62,753 bases of DNA from Bacteroidales bacterium (GCA_017561935.1 JAFZBE010000013.1:1-62753), one strand, 5' to 3'; positions 54,398 through 62,030 are shown, numbered from the stretch's first letter. Numbers and translations: made by a program. The notes: generated from the letters alone by a model not told the origin.

Positions 54398-56005
54398 TTA
54401 TTCGATGATATTTACCTCTTCACCATTTACCCAAAGGCGAGTGACGTTGACATTCTCGACAAATTCGCTGGTGAAAGGCTCGCGGCCTTCAGGCAGGAAG
54501 AGTCGGACGTTTTCGATGGTGATGTCCTTGCTCTCGTTGATCTCGATGCCATAGTCGGCCGTAACCCACGTTTCGGTGATGTTGATGTTTGAAACAGGCA
54601 TCTCGGGCAAACCATTGAAGTAGAAGGCGCGCATGGCACCCTGGCAGGTTACGTTGTTGATGTATATGTCCTTGAACTGCGGTGTCTCTTCGCTCACGGG
54701 CTGAATGTCGCGTTCGGGGACGATTCCCTTGGCGGCCATCTCCTGCTTCTGTTTCAAGGCATCGGCTGCCGACAGTCCTGTGTAGTGCAGGTCGAAGAGG
54801 ATGCAGTCGGTGGGGATGTTGATCATGTTGACGTTCTCGATGTGGATGTTCTCCACCACGCCGCCACGTCCGCGTGCCGACTTGAAACGCAGGCCTACGT
54901 CGGTGCCCAGGAACATGCAGTTCCTGACGCTGACGTTCTTCACGCCGCTCGACATTTCCGAACCCACTACGAAGCCGCCGTGTCCGTGATAGACGGCGCA
55001 GCCATCCACCACGACGTTCTCACAAGGTGTCTTCAGGTCGCGTCCGTCCTTGTTCTTGCCCGACTTGACACAGATGGCATCATCGCCTACGTCAAACTTG
55101 TTGTTGATGATGAGGCAATTGCGGCACGACTCCAGATCCAACCCATCGCCATTCTGGCTGTTCCACGGGTTAATCACCATGACATCCTCGATGATGACGT
55201 TCTGGCACATGAACGGATGCAGATTCCAGGCGGGGGAATTCTGGAAACATACGCCCTGCAGCCACACGTTCTCGCAGTTGACGAAGTCGAGCAAGGCGGG
55301 ACGCAGGAAGTCGCGTGCCTTTTGCCAGTCTTCGTCGGTCTTACACCATGTGGGCACGTTCATGTCGCAGCGACGTAGCTCGTCCAGAATTGCCTGGGTG
55401 GGAGCCCACACCTCCGAGCCCTGTGCTTCGCCCGTCACGCCGCCCTGCTTGAGCAGCGCTTTCCACTGCCCTTCGGTGAGCTTGCTGCGCTTGATCCAGC
55501 GCCACGCGTCACCGTGTCCGTCGATGGTGCCGAAGCCCGTGATGGCGATGTTCTTCTTGCCGTTGGCATTCAGGGGGCTTATGCAGCGGCGTGTCTTGAG
55601 GCCTTCGAAGTAGGTATCGACGATGGGATATTTGTCGTAGTCGCCCGAGAAGAGAATCACCGCTCCTTCCTGCAGGTGCAGATCCACGTTGTCCTGGAAC
55701 GTAATTGGTCCTGTGAGCCACACACCACGTGGCACGACAAGGTGTCCGCCGCCTCGTTCGCTGATGCGGCGCATGGCGAAGTTGAACTCCTCGGAGTTGT
55801 CGTAGTGTCCGTCACCGCGTGCACCATATTCGGTGATACGCTCCGTGAAGTCCTTGAAGGTGGGCCTGTTCACCTGGGCCATCTCGAAAGGCAGACCTTC
55901 AGTGTAACGGCTTAGGTCGTCGGTGGGAAGTTCAGGCGAATAGAAATTCTTGCACCCAGACATTGTCAATGCCAACGCCAGTGCTGGAATAAGATATTGC
56001 TTCAT
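54398..56005 (-). CDS. GH28 polygalacturonase-family lipoprotein
   Basis: The 535-residue protein begins MKQYLIPALALALTMSGCKN (lipobox MSGC) and shows the four GH28 motifs in order: NGDGLDLES (the NTDG type), VGDDAICVKSG (two catalytic Asp), HGHGGFVVGSE and RFKSARGRGG. It should hydrolyse galacturonan or rhamnogalacturonan at the cell surface or periplasm. It heads the leftward operon with DUF4861 and the beta-helix protein. Its promoter is at 56627-56658, leaving a leader of about 615 nt that holds a MITE-like palindrome and two structured-repeat modules, so transcription or translation may be regulated there. Confidence 0.93.
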   Translation of the reverse strand: MKQYLIPALALALTMSGCKNFYSPELPTDDLSRYTEGLPFEMAQVNRPTFKDFTERITEYGARGDGHYDNSEEFNFAMRRISERGGGHLVVPRGVWLTGPITFQDNVDLHLQEGAVILFSGDYDKYPIVDTYFEGLKTRRCISPLNANGKKNIAITGFGTIDGHGDAWRWIKRSKLTEGQWKALLKQGGVTGEAQGSEVWAPTQAILDELRRCDMNVPTWCKTDEDWQKARDFLRPALLDFVNCENVWLQGVCFQNSPAWNLHPFMCQNVIIEDVMVINPWNSQNGDGLDLESCRNCLIINNKFDVGDDAICVKSGKNKDGRDLKTPCENVVVDGCAVYHGHGGFVVGSEMSSGVKNVSVRNCMFLGTDVGLRFKSARGRGGVVENIHIENVNMINIPTDCILFDLHYTGLSAADALKQKQEMAAKGIVPERDIQPVSEETPQFKDIYINNVTCQGAMRAFYFNGLPEMPVSNINITETWVTADYGIEINESKDITIENVRLFLPEGREPFTSEFVENVNVTRLWVNGEEVNIIE

Positions 56006-56064
56006 AGTATCAAATGGGATGTATTGTTTTATTCAGTAGTTGACTATCAAATTCTTGGATTTCA

Positions 56065-56373
56065 GGTAAAAATGGCATCGTCTCTGGCTTCAATAGTCGA
56101 GACTCTGCCGGAAAATTGTGACCTTCAATAGGTCACATAAAATTGCTTGCGCATAAAATACTGCTAGTCACGAATTAGAGAATTTGAGAATTACGACATG
56201 GCGAATTTTATGCCCGTAGGGCAATTTTTTGCAGGTATTGGACCTGCAATTTTCCGGCCTGAAGAATGCTGTTGAATCAGCATTCGAAGGGAGGGGCCCC
56301 ATTCATGGGGACGGCCTTAGCCGAATATATTAATCCGGGCTATTGAAGCCCACGTCTCAAATCCATTTTCACC
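56065..56373. repeat. Structured intergenic repeat B: two inverted modules with terminal inverted repeats
   Basis: The element starts GGTAAAAATGG (56065-56075) and ends CCATTTTCACC (56363-56373), an 11-bp terminal inverted repeat with one mismatch. The left module (about 56070-56160) has three hairpins: GTCTC/GAGAC, GTGACC/GGTCAC with loop TTCAATA, and TGC/GCA. The right module, read on the minus strand, has GGGCT/AGCCC, then GCAGGT/ACCTGC with loop CCAAT, then GCCC/GGGC. Both carry GCCGGAAAATTG before the second hairpin. Extra hairpins lie at 56264-56285 and 56293-56314. It lies in the GH28 leader; see also the copy at 60337-60479. Confidence 0.72.
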
Positions 56374-56440
56374 TCCTTTTATCTAATGTTTCGCTTTCGG
56401 CGAATCGAAATGGATGCTTCTATATAACAACCTTTTTTAG

Positions 56441-56577
56441 GGTCGCTGCGCTCAAAATTATAAGAAAATTGATTTAAAAAATTATCAAAAGATGAATGTA
56501 CGAAATCATAATAATACCGTCCCGTTTTTCTTATAATTTTTTGATTTTATTTTTCTATAATTTTGAGCTATGCGACC
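56441..56577. mobile_element. MITE-like palindrome, 137 bp
   Basis: GGTCGCTGCGCTCAAAATTA at the left end is answered by GGTCGCATAGCTCAAAATTA on the opposite strand at the right end. The imperfect arms continue for about 50 bp with A/T-rich tracts, giving a non-coding element that is almost all inverted repeat. No target duplication or transposase is seen. Confidence 0.5.
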
Positions 56578-56626
56578 ACTTTTGTTATTATCGGTTTATG
56601 TTTTCGATTTATCGAAAAGGTCGCTG

Positions 56627-56658
56627 CAAATATAGTGATTTAAATGGAATTGCCCAAA
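56627..56658 (-). promoter_or_regulatory. Promoter of the GH28 operon
   Basis: The minus strand reads TTTG (56655-56658), 20 nt, TATATTTG (56627-56634), a perfect consensus. It lies about 615 nt upstream of the GH28 ATG, directly beyond the permease stop codon. Confidence 0.7.
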
Positions 56659-56688
56659 TTTAAGGTCGAAAAACTGCATTTCGACACG

Positions 56689-57954
56689 CTATTCGCTCTG
56701 AATCGCTTTCGTGGGTGCAATTCTGGCCACCAAAGCCGACGGACCGATGAGCACCAGCAACGTAATGATGATGGTGCCCACGTTGATCAGGATGAACATC
56801 GACAGAGGGAGATGTATGGGTACCCATTCGAGGTAATAATTCGCAGGATCGAGGCCGATGACGTGCCATTTCCACTGCACGAAACAGAAGACCAGGCCGA
56901 TGAGGTTGCCCCACAGCATACCTTTGCCGGTGAGGAAGAGAGCCACCCACAGGAACACCTTGCGCAAGGTGCGGTTGTCCATGCCCTGGGCTTTCAGGAT
57001 GCCTATCATTTGTGTGCGCTCCAGGATGATAATGAGCAGGCCGCTGATCATCGTAAACGCAGCCACGACGGCAATGAGTATGAGGATGACCCAGACGTTG
57101 GTGTCCAGTAGGGCGAGCCATGCAAAGACGGTGGGGTTGAGTTCTTCGACGGTCTGCACATATACCTGTACTCCCTGCCTATCCACGAGGTTCAGTCGGT
57201 TGATGAGCCAGCAAGCGTCATCCATCTGGTCGAAGTCCTTCAGTGTGAGCGATACAGCGCTATACATGTCGTCGTCCCAGCCACTCACCTGCTGCAAGAG
57301 CGACATCGAGCCGATGACCATCTGCTGGTCAATCTCCGAAAAATGTGTCTCGTAGATATCCCTCACGTTGAGTTTCCTCACCTTCACCTTCGTGTTTTCG
57401 GCACCCAGCGCAAAGGGATCGGCGTCCTTGTCGGTCTGCACAAAGTAGAACGTCGCCTGATCGCCCACCTTCAGCTTCAGCTTGTCCGCAATGGTCTTGC
57501 TCAAAGCCACATCGCGCTCCGACCATTCCGAGCCCCTCAAACCCTTCGAACCCCTCAAACCTCTCAAACCATCTTCCTCTACTCCTTTCACGACCACGCT
57601 CAGAAAGTCGTTGTCGGTCTTGATTACCGCAGGTTTGGTCACAAAACGCTCCACTTGCTCCACCTCTGCCACGCGCTCCACAAAGCTGAGCATCGTGTCG
57701 CTTACGCAGACGGGAGGCAGTTCGTAGGTGTTGTTCGAAACGAATGCCTGCATCTGCAGGTGTCCGCTGAAGTCAATCACCTTCTGGCACACTTCCTCCT
57801 TGAAGCCCACGACAATAGCCACCGTAATAAGCATCACCGCCACACCAATGGCAACGCCACTGATGGCGATGCGTATGGCAGGCGGTGACACGCGCTGGCT
57901 GTCGTCGCCCTTCGAGAAGTGTATCCTCTTGGCCAGATAATAAGCGATCGACAT
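56689..57954 (-). CDS. ABC transporter permease, LolC/LolE (FtsX) type
   Basis: The 421-residue protein has one N-terminal helix (AIRIAISGVAIGVAVMLITVAIVVGF, about residues 25-50) and a large periplasmic MacB-type domain. Three C-terminal helices follow (about 290-320, 340-365, 385-410), with AQGMDNRTLRKVF in the loop. This is the LolC/E topology for lipoprotein release. An insertion GLRGLRGSKGLRGS near residues 129-142 is encoded by low-complexity DNA. It follows the aminotransferase by 10 nt. The cognate ATPase is not in the window. Confidence 0.87.
   Translation of the reverse strand: MSIAYYLAKRIHFSKGDDSQRVSPPAIRIAISGVAIGVAVMLITVAIVVGFKEEVCQKVIDFSGHLQMQAFVSNNTYELPPVCVSDTMLSFVERVAEVEQVERFVTKPAVIKTDNDFLSVVVKGVEEDGLRGLRGSKGLRGSEWSERDVALSKTIADKLKLKVGDQATFYFVQTDKDADPFALGAENTKVKVRKLNVRDIYETHFSEIDQQMVIGSMSLLQQVSGWDDDMYSAVSLTLKDFDQMDDACWLINRLNLVDRQGVQVYVQTVEELNPTVFAWLALLDTNVWVILILIAVVAAFTMISGLLIIILERTQMIGILKAQGMDNRTLRKVFLWVALFLTGKGMLWGNLIGLVFCFVQWKWHVIGLDPANYYLEWVPIHLPLSMFILINVGTIIITLLVLIGPSALVARIAPTKAIQSE
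57529..57570 (-). repeat. Low-complexity coding repeat in the permease gene
   Basis: Units of cccctcaaa / cccttcgaa translate as GLRGLRGSKGLRGS within the periplasmic domain. A 20-nt stretch (57541-57560) is identical to 51171-51190. Confidence 0.8.
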
Positions 57955-57964
57955 AGGGGGAGGG

Positions 57965-59173
57965 TTAGGAGGGGTTCATCACTGTGGCCTGATAGACCGA
58001 GAGGGCTTTCTGCAGCACGATGAGGGCGTGCTTCAGGTCGTCCTTGTTGAGCACGTAGGCCATACGAACCTCGTTCTTGCCCATGCCTGGAGTGACATAG
58101 AATCCGGCACCCGGAGCCATCATCACTGTGCAGCCCTCAAACTGGAAGTCCGACAGACACCAGGCGCAGAACTTCTCCGCATCATCGACAGGCAGCTTCA
58201 CCATGGTGTAGAACGCACCCATCGGTATGGGAGAATACACGCCATCGATGCGGTTCAGGCCATCCACAAGGTATTTGCGGCGCTCCACATACTCGTTGTA
58301 CGAATCGAGCATATACTCGGGGTCGGCATCAATCGAAGCCTCGGCCACGATCTGGCCCAACAACGGTGGGGAAAGGCGTGCCTGGCAGAATTTCATCACG
58401 TTCTGGCGCACAGCCGCATTCTTGGTCACAATCGAACCGATACGGATGCCCGTCTCCGAGTAGCGCTTCGACACCGAGTCAATGAGGATCACATTCTGCT
58501 CGATGCCCTCCAGATGGCAGGCCGAGATGTAGGGTGCACCCGTGTAGCAGAACTCGCGATATACCTCGTCCGAGAACAGGTAGAGATCGTGCTTCTTCAC
58601 GATGTCGCGCAGCTGCTTCATCTCCTTCATCGTGTAGAGGTAACCCGTCGGGTTGTTGGGGTTGCATATCAGGATGCCCTTCGTGCGTGGAGTGATGAGT
58701 TTCTCAAACTCCTCCAGCGGAGGCAGGGCAAAACCCTCTTCAATCGAGGTGGGCACCGACTTGATCACGGCACCGGCCACGATGGCGAACGACATATAGT
58801 TGGCGTATGCTGGTTCGGGAACAATTAGTTCGTCACCAGGATTGAGGCACGACATGAATGCAAAGAGCACAGCCTCCGAGCCGCCTGTAGTCACGATGAT
58901 GTCTTCAAGATCGACGTTGATTCTGAAGCGGTGATAGTAGTTCAGCAGTTTCTCGCGCAAGGGAAGAATGCCCTCCGAGGGTGAGTACTCCAGAATGGTG
59001 CGGTTCACGCGTTTCAGTGAGTCGAGGCCAGCCTGCATCGTAGGGAGGTCGGGCTGGCCGATGTTGAGATGATATACCTTCACGCCGCGTGCCTTGGCGG
59101 CGTTGGCCAAAGGTACGAGTTTGCGGATAGGCGAGAGTGGCATTTGTTTGCCACGTTCTGAAATATCTGGCAT
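57965..59173 (-). CDS. PLP-dependent class I/II aminotransferase (AspC-like)
   Basis: The 402-residue protein has the family motifs NIGQPDLPT (about residues 37-45), EYSPSEGILPLREKL, the substrate-side CNPNNPTGY and the PLP-binding Lys in DSVSKRYSETGIRIGS (about 245). The C-terminal Arg is in NEVRMAYVL. It transfers an amino group between an amino acid and an oxoacid; the closest families act on aspartate, tyrosine or alanine, and specificity cannot be fixed here. It has a perfect promoter at 59194-59225 and probably shares a transcript with the permease. Confidence 0.9.
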   Translation of the reverse strand: MPDISERGKQMPLSPIRKLVPLANAAKARGVKVYHLNIGQPDLPTMQAGLDSLKRVNRTILEYSPSEGILPLREKLLNYYHRFRINVDLEDIIVTTGGSEAVLFAFMSCLNPGDELIVPEPAYANYMSFAIVAGAVIKSVPTSIEEGFALPPLEEFEKLITPRTKGILICNPNNPTGYLYTMKEMKQLRDIVKKHDLYLFSDEVYREFCYTGAPYISACHLEGIEQNVILIDSVSKRYSETGIRIGSIVTKNAAVRQNVMKFCQARLSPPLLGQIVAEASIDADPEYMLDSYNEYVERRKYLVDGLNRIDGVYSPIPMGAFYTMVKLPVDDAEKFCAWCLSDFQFEGCTVMMAPGAGFYVTPGMGKNEVRMAYVLNKDDLKHALIVLQKALSVYQATVMNPS

Positions 59174-59193
59174 AATAATCGAAATTTGAGTGG

Positions 59194-59225
59194 CAAAGAT
59201 AGTGCTTTAAAATGGAATTGCCAAA
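59194..59225 (-). promoter_or_regulatory. Promoter of the aminotransferase-permease operon
   Basis: The minus strand reads TTTG (59222-59225), 20 nt, TATCTTTG (59194-59201), a perfect consensus with a leader of about 15 nt. Confidence 0.78.
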
Positions 59226-59307
59226 TTTTCTGACATTTTTCTTCAAAAAATGACTTTATCTATGTCAATCTGTGTTAATCTGAGTCATCTGTGTGCCGCT
59301 AAACTTT

Positions 59308-60315
59308 CTACTTCCTCGCATTCAACGCCTGATGATAGGCGTCGGCATTCCTCAGATGTTCGGCGAGCGAGGTGGCGAAATTATGGCGACCCGAGAAGTC
59401 GGGCTTCGCGCACATATAGAGATAATTGTTCGGGCGGGAGTTCAGGATGGTGTCGATGGTAGCCTTCTCTACCACGCGGATAGGTCCAGGAGGCAGACCC
59501 GCATAGCGGTAGGTGTTGTAAGGTGAATCAACCGTAAGGTGCCGCAGCAGGATGCGCTTCAGGGCGAAGTCGCCCAGCGCAAACTTTATCGTAGGGTCGG
59601 CTTGCAATAGCATTCCCTGCTGCAAGCGGTTCCAGTAGAGGCGAGCCACGGTGCCACGCTCTTGGCGGTTGGTGGTTTCCTCCTCGGCAATACTGGCCAG
59701 GATGCTCACCTCGCGCGGGCTCAGGTTCAGTGCCTTCGCCTGCTGCTGACGTTTCTCGTTCCAGAAGCGGTTGTATTCCCGCAGCATGCGCTGCATCAAC
59801 TCCTCGGGCTTAATGTTCCAATACACCTCGTAGGTGTCGGGCAGGAAGATCGAAGCCACGTTGGCTGCATCGACCTTTGCTTCGGCTAGGAAGGCAGGGT
59901 CGAGCATAGCTTTGAGGATGGCAACCGAATCGGCCATCAGTGTCCGAGCCATCTTGCCGGCCACCTGTTCCTTCAAACGTGCATTATTGAAGGTGACGCG
60001 CACAGGATCCTGCTGGTGCAGCGCCAACTTGCGTGCCACCTGTGTGGCCGTCATGCCGCCCACCAGTTTGTATGCGCCCTCAAGCTTGCCTTGGTGCAGA
60101 CGTTCGTCGTACTCGGTCAGTTTCATTGCCCATTGTATCTCGTCAGCGGCAAGCAGCTCGGGGTTGCTCACGCTGTCACCCACGATGTAGAGCCAGTGCG
60201 TTTCGGCGGTCACAGGCTTCACACGCAGCACATACCAGACGTAGGCACCAACACCCGCGCCCACTGCCAGCAGTACGCCTAACGCTATCAGCAAATTCCT
60301 CAATATTTTGTTCAT
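59308..60315 (-). CDS. mltG: Endolytic murein transglycosylase MltG
   Basis: The 335-residue YceG-family protein has one N-terminal helix (about residues 6-30) and a LysM-like domain. The lytic domain has catalytic Glu211 in LASIAEEET, then QADPTIKFALG and SPYNTYRYAGLPPGPI, all standard for the family. It cleaves nascent glycan strands in the periplasm at the inner-membrane face and so limits strand length. A -7 box TATCTTTG (minus strand, 60534-60541) lies about 220 nt upstream with no clear -33 partner. The structured repeat element (60337-60479) lies in the leader. Confidence 0.95.
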   Translation of the reverse strand: MNKILRNLLIALGVLLAVGAGVGAYVWYVLRVKPVTAETHWLYIVGDSVSNPELLAADEIQWAMKLTEYDERLHQGKLEGAYKLVGGMTATQVARKLALHQQDPVRVTFNNARLKEQVAGKMARTLMADSVAILKAMLDPAFLAEAKVDAANVASIFLPDTYEVYWNIKPEELMQRMLREYNRFWNEKRQQQAKALNLSPREVSILASIAEEETTNRQERGTVARLYWNRLQQGMLLQADPTIKFALGDFALKRILLRHLTVDSPYNTYRYAGLPPGPIRVVEKATIDTILNSRPNNYLYMCAKPDFSGRHNFATSLAEHLRNADAYHQALNARK

Positions 60316-60336
60316 GATTCAATCATTTAAATACTT

Positions 60337-60479
60337 GTGAAAATGGCAGGAGACAGCGGGCTCAATAGCCCTGTCTCTGCTGCCGGAAAATGAGCTGCCT
60401 CAATGGCAGCAAAAAATTGCACTTCGTGCAGAAAATCCTTCGGGTCGAGCGGCTCGAGATAATCAAATCCATTTTCACC
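60337..60479. repeat. Structured intergenic repeat A
   Basis: GTGAAAATGG (60337-60346) and CCATTTTCAC (60469-60478) form perfect 10-bp terminal inverted repeats. Between them are hairpins AGACAGcGGGCT/AGCCCTGTCT (loop CAAT), GCTGCC/GGCAGC (loop TCAAT) and TTGCAC/GTGCA (loop TTC). They are linked by GCCGGAAAAT and AAAAAATTGC, the same linkers as in the copies at 56065-56373. Stems differ in sequence but keep pairing. It lies in the mltG leader. Confidence 0.74.
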
Positions 60480-60621
60480 TTACTTTACAAATTATATCTC
60501 GTTTAAGTTGTCAATCAGTCGTAATGAACGCTGCAAAGATACGCATTTTTGCTTTAAAAAGACGCGGAAACAACATTTTTTTTCGAAATTCGCCGAATTT
60601 TTGAAAATTTTCGCACAAAAA

Positions 60622-60653
60622 TTTGGAACTTATCGAAAATCCCGCTATCTTTG
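60622..60653 (+). promoter_or_regulatory. Promoter of the tRNA-Ser gene
   Basis: TTTG (60622-60625), 20 nt, TATCTTTG (60646-60653), a perfect consensus 64 nt before the tRNA. Confidence 0.78.
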
Positions 60654-60717
60654 CACCCGCTAAATCGACCAACAAGGCGATTTTGCACAATCAGATGCAA
60701 TCCTGTATCCTCAAATT

Positions 60718-60805
60718 GGAGAGATGGGTGAGTGGCTGAAACCACCGGTTTGCTAAACCGACGAACCTGATTAGGGTTCCACGAGTTCGAATCTCGTTCT
60801 CTCCG
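60718..60805 (+). tRNA. tRNA-Ser (anticodon GCT)
   Basis: The 88-nt cloverleaf has acceptor arms GGAGAGA/TCTCTCC and discriminator G. The anticodon GCT (60752-60754) sits in the loop TTGCTAA. A long variable arm (GAACC/GGGTTC) marks the serine class, and the T arm is CGAG-TTCGAAT-CTCG. CCA is not encoded. Confidence 0.96.
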
Positions 60806-60806
60806 C

Positions 60807-60852
60807 AAAACGCGTAACTCGCAGTTCATCGTCGAGCTACGCGCTTTTGTTT
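60807..60852 (+). terminator. Terminator of the tRNA gene
   Basis: CGCGTA/TACGCG with an inner CTCG/CGAG step is followed by CTTTTGTTTT directly after the tRNA. Confidence 0.8.
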
Positions 60853-60967
60853 TATAATCGAGCAACATAATAGCGACAAAATTAGACGCAATTATTTCTG
60901 GAATTTAATAATAACTGCACGTCATTACTGCATTTTTTTAGAAAAATGAGAGAATTTCGTTCAATAT

Positions 60968-60999
60968 TTTGCCTATTTCGGAAATTCGTCTTATATTTG
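60968..60999 (+). promoter_or_regulatory. Promoter of the toxin-antitoxin operon
   Basis: TTTG (60968-60971), 20 nt, TATATTTG (60992-60999), a perfect consensus. The transcript would start near 61005, 18 nt before the antitoxin ATG, which excludes the frame start at 60969. Confidence 0.78.
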
Positions 61000-61022
61000 C
61001 AGCAAGAAACCCAAAATATGTT

Positions 61023-61274
61023 ATGAATATGACATCACTACAAATGAATGCGGAACTGTTCCGCCAATTGAGCATTATTGCTAAGGATGAGAACTTGATG
61101 GCAAAGCTCTTGAAATATGCCAAGAAACTGACCGCTACCAAAGCAGACTTGTCGCAGATGAGTGAGGAAGAGTTCTTCGCTCGTGTGGATAAGGCAAAGG
61201 AAGAGATTAAACGGGGTGAGGGAATTCGTTTCTCTGATCCTGTGGCTATGAAGGAATGGCTGAATTCGCTTTGA
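61023..61274 (+). CDS. Probable antitoxin of the YoeB-type pair
   Basis: The ATG at 61023 (or 61029) gives 83 residues: a short helical start (MNMTSLQMNAELFRQLSIIA), a Lys-rich helix and an acidic-basic C-terminal segment (SEEEFFARVDKAKEEIKRGE) ending EWLNSL. It has no obvious YefM/Phd similarity, but size, first position, promoter and the 2-nt spacing to the toxin fit an antitoxin. The C-terminal segment is the likely toxin-binding part. Confidence 0.8.
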   Translation: MNMTSLQMNAELFRQLSIIAKDENLMAKLLKYAKKLTATKADLSQMSEEEFFARVDKAKEEIKRGEGIRFSDPVAMKEWLNSL

Positions 61275-61276
61275 CT

Positions 61277-61549
61277 ATGTACGACATCATCTTCTCCAAG
61301 CAGGCTAAGGAAGATTTGGCCAAACTCCGTATAAGTGAACCGGCAGCCCACAAGAAGGCAGTCAATCTGCTCTTGGAATTGATGGAACACCCGCGTACTG
61401 GCACTGGTCATCCCGAACAGCTAAAAGGAAATCGTTCCGGTCAGTGGAGCCGTACAATCACGAAGAAGCACCGCCTCATTTATGAGATTCATGATAAGGA
61501 GGTCATTGTAATAGTACTCACTGCATATGGACACTACGGTGACAAGTAA
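61277..61549 (+). CDS. yoeB: YoeB/Txe-family ribosome-dependent mRNA interferase toxin
   Basis: The 90-residue protein starts at the ATG 2 nt after the antitoxin stop. It has the RelE fold signature of YoeB: HPEQLKGNRSGQWSRTITKKHRLIYEI, with Arg59 and Arg66, and the C-terminal AYGHY with His86 and Tyr87 (equivalent to E. coli His83 and Tyr84). The position of E. coli Glu46 is Thr41 by hand alignment, so its catalysis may differ in detail. It should cleave mRNA in the ribosomal A site when the antitoxin is lost. Confidence 0.92.
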   Translation: MYDIIFSKQAKEDLAKLRISEPAAHKKAVNLLLELMEHPRTGTGHPEQLKGNRSGQWSRTITKKHRLIYEIHDKEVIVIVLTAYGHYGDK

Positions 61550-61649
61550 TTTACTTATAGACTCCATATCCTCAGAGTTTTATTCGTCCCAGGGGCATTG
61601 ACGACTTTTGTACAATTTTTTCTCAGACCATTTCATATAACTACAATTA

Positions 61650-61690
61650 TTTGGCACCAGTCGGTATCTTCTTACTTGACTGGTGCCAAA
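61650..61690. terminator. Bidirectional terminator between the toxin gene and the small ORF
   Basis: TTTGGCACCAGTC (61650-61662) pairs perfectly with GACTGGTGCCAAA (61678-61690) over 13 bp, between convergent genes with A/T-rich flanks on both sides. Confidence 0.85.
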
Positions 61691-61736
61691 TTGTAAATCA
61701 TAGCCAATTGTTAAACACTCAATAATCATCAAATCT

Positions 61737-61820
61737 CAACGACGCTCCATGAACATGGTTCCGAGTCTCAGTGCGATGGAAGCGAGGATAGTCGAGGCGA
61801 AGAATGCGATTGCGATCATA
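61737..61820 (-). CDS. 27-residue putative membrane protein (overlooked small ORF)
   Basis: The ATG at 61818-61820 encodes MIAIAFFASTILASIALRLG followed by TMFMERR and TGA. Twenty hydrophobic residues form a single membrane helix, followed by a positively charged C-terminus. A perfect promoter lies at 61894-61925 with a leader of about 68 nt, and a 13-bp terminator hairpin lies 47 nt downstream. I know no family, and function is unknown. Small toxins and respiratory-complex subunits can have this shape. Confidence 0.65.
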
Positions 61821-61893
61821 GTAGTATATTTTTTAATTGTTAGTATTATAGTTCTTTGTGATCTGATTCCGTTCGTGAATCATTTTCACACCG

Positions 61894-61925
61894 CAAAGGT
61901 AGGGGTATTTCTCGGGTCCTGCAAA
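61894..61925 (-). promoter_or_regulatory. Promoter of the 27-codon ORF
   Basis: The minus strand reads TTTG (61922-61925), 20 nt, TACCTTTG (61894-61901), a perfect match to the Bacteroides consensus. Confidence 0.75.
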
Positions 61926-62030
61926 TATATTCATCACTTTTTGCATAGGATATAGCGACAACTAGCGAGAATAGCGACAATATTTGGGTCCTCCCTCATT
62001 ATTTGTCGCGTCGAAGGGTGAAAAAACGTA

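Noticed and set aside
56264..56351. Factor-independent terminators for the permease gene
   Set aside because: The hairpins are parts of the repeat module, lie more than 300 nt after the permease stop and have no T-run.
61749..61955. 68-codon plus-strand ORF opposite the small membrane-protein gene
   Set aside because: It runs through the minus-strand promoter and leader, with no promoter of its own.
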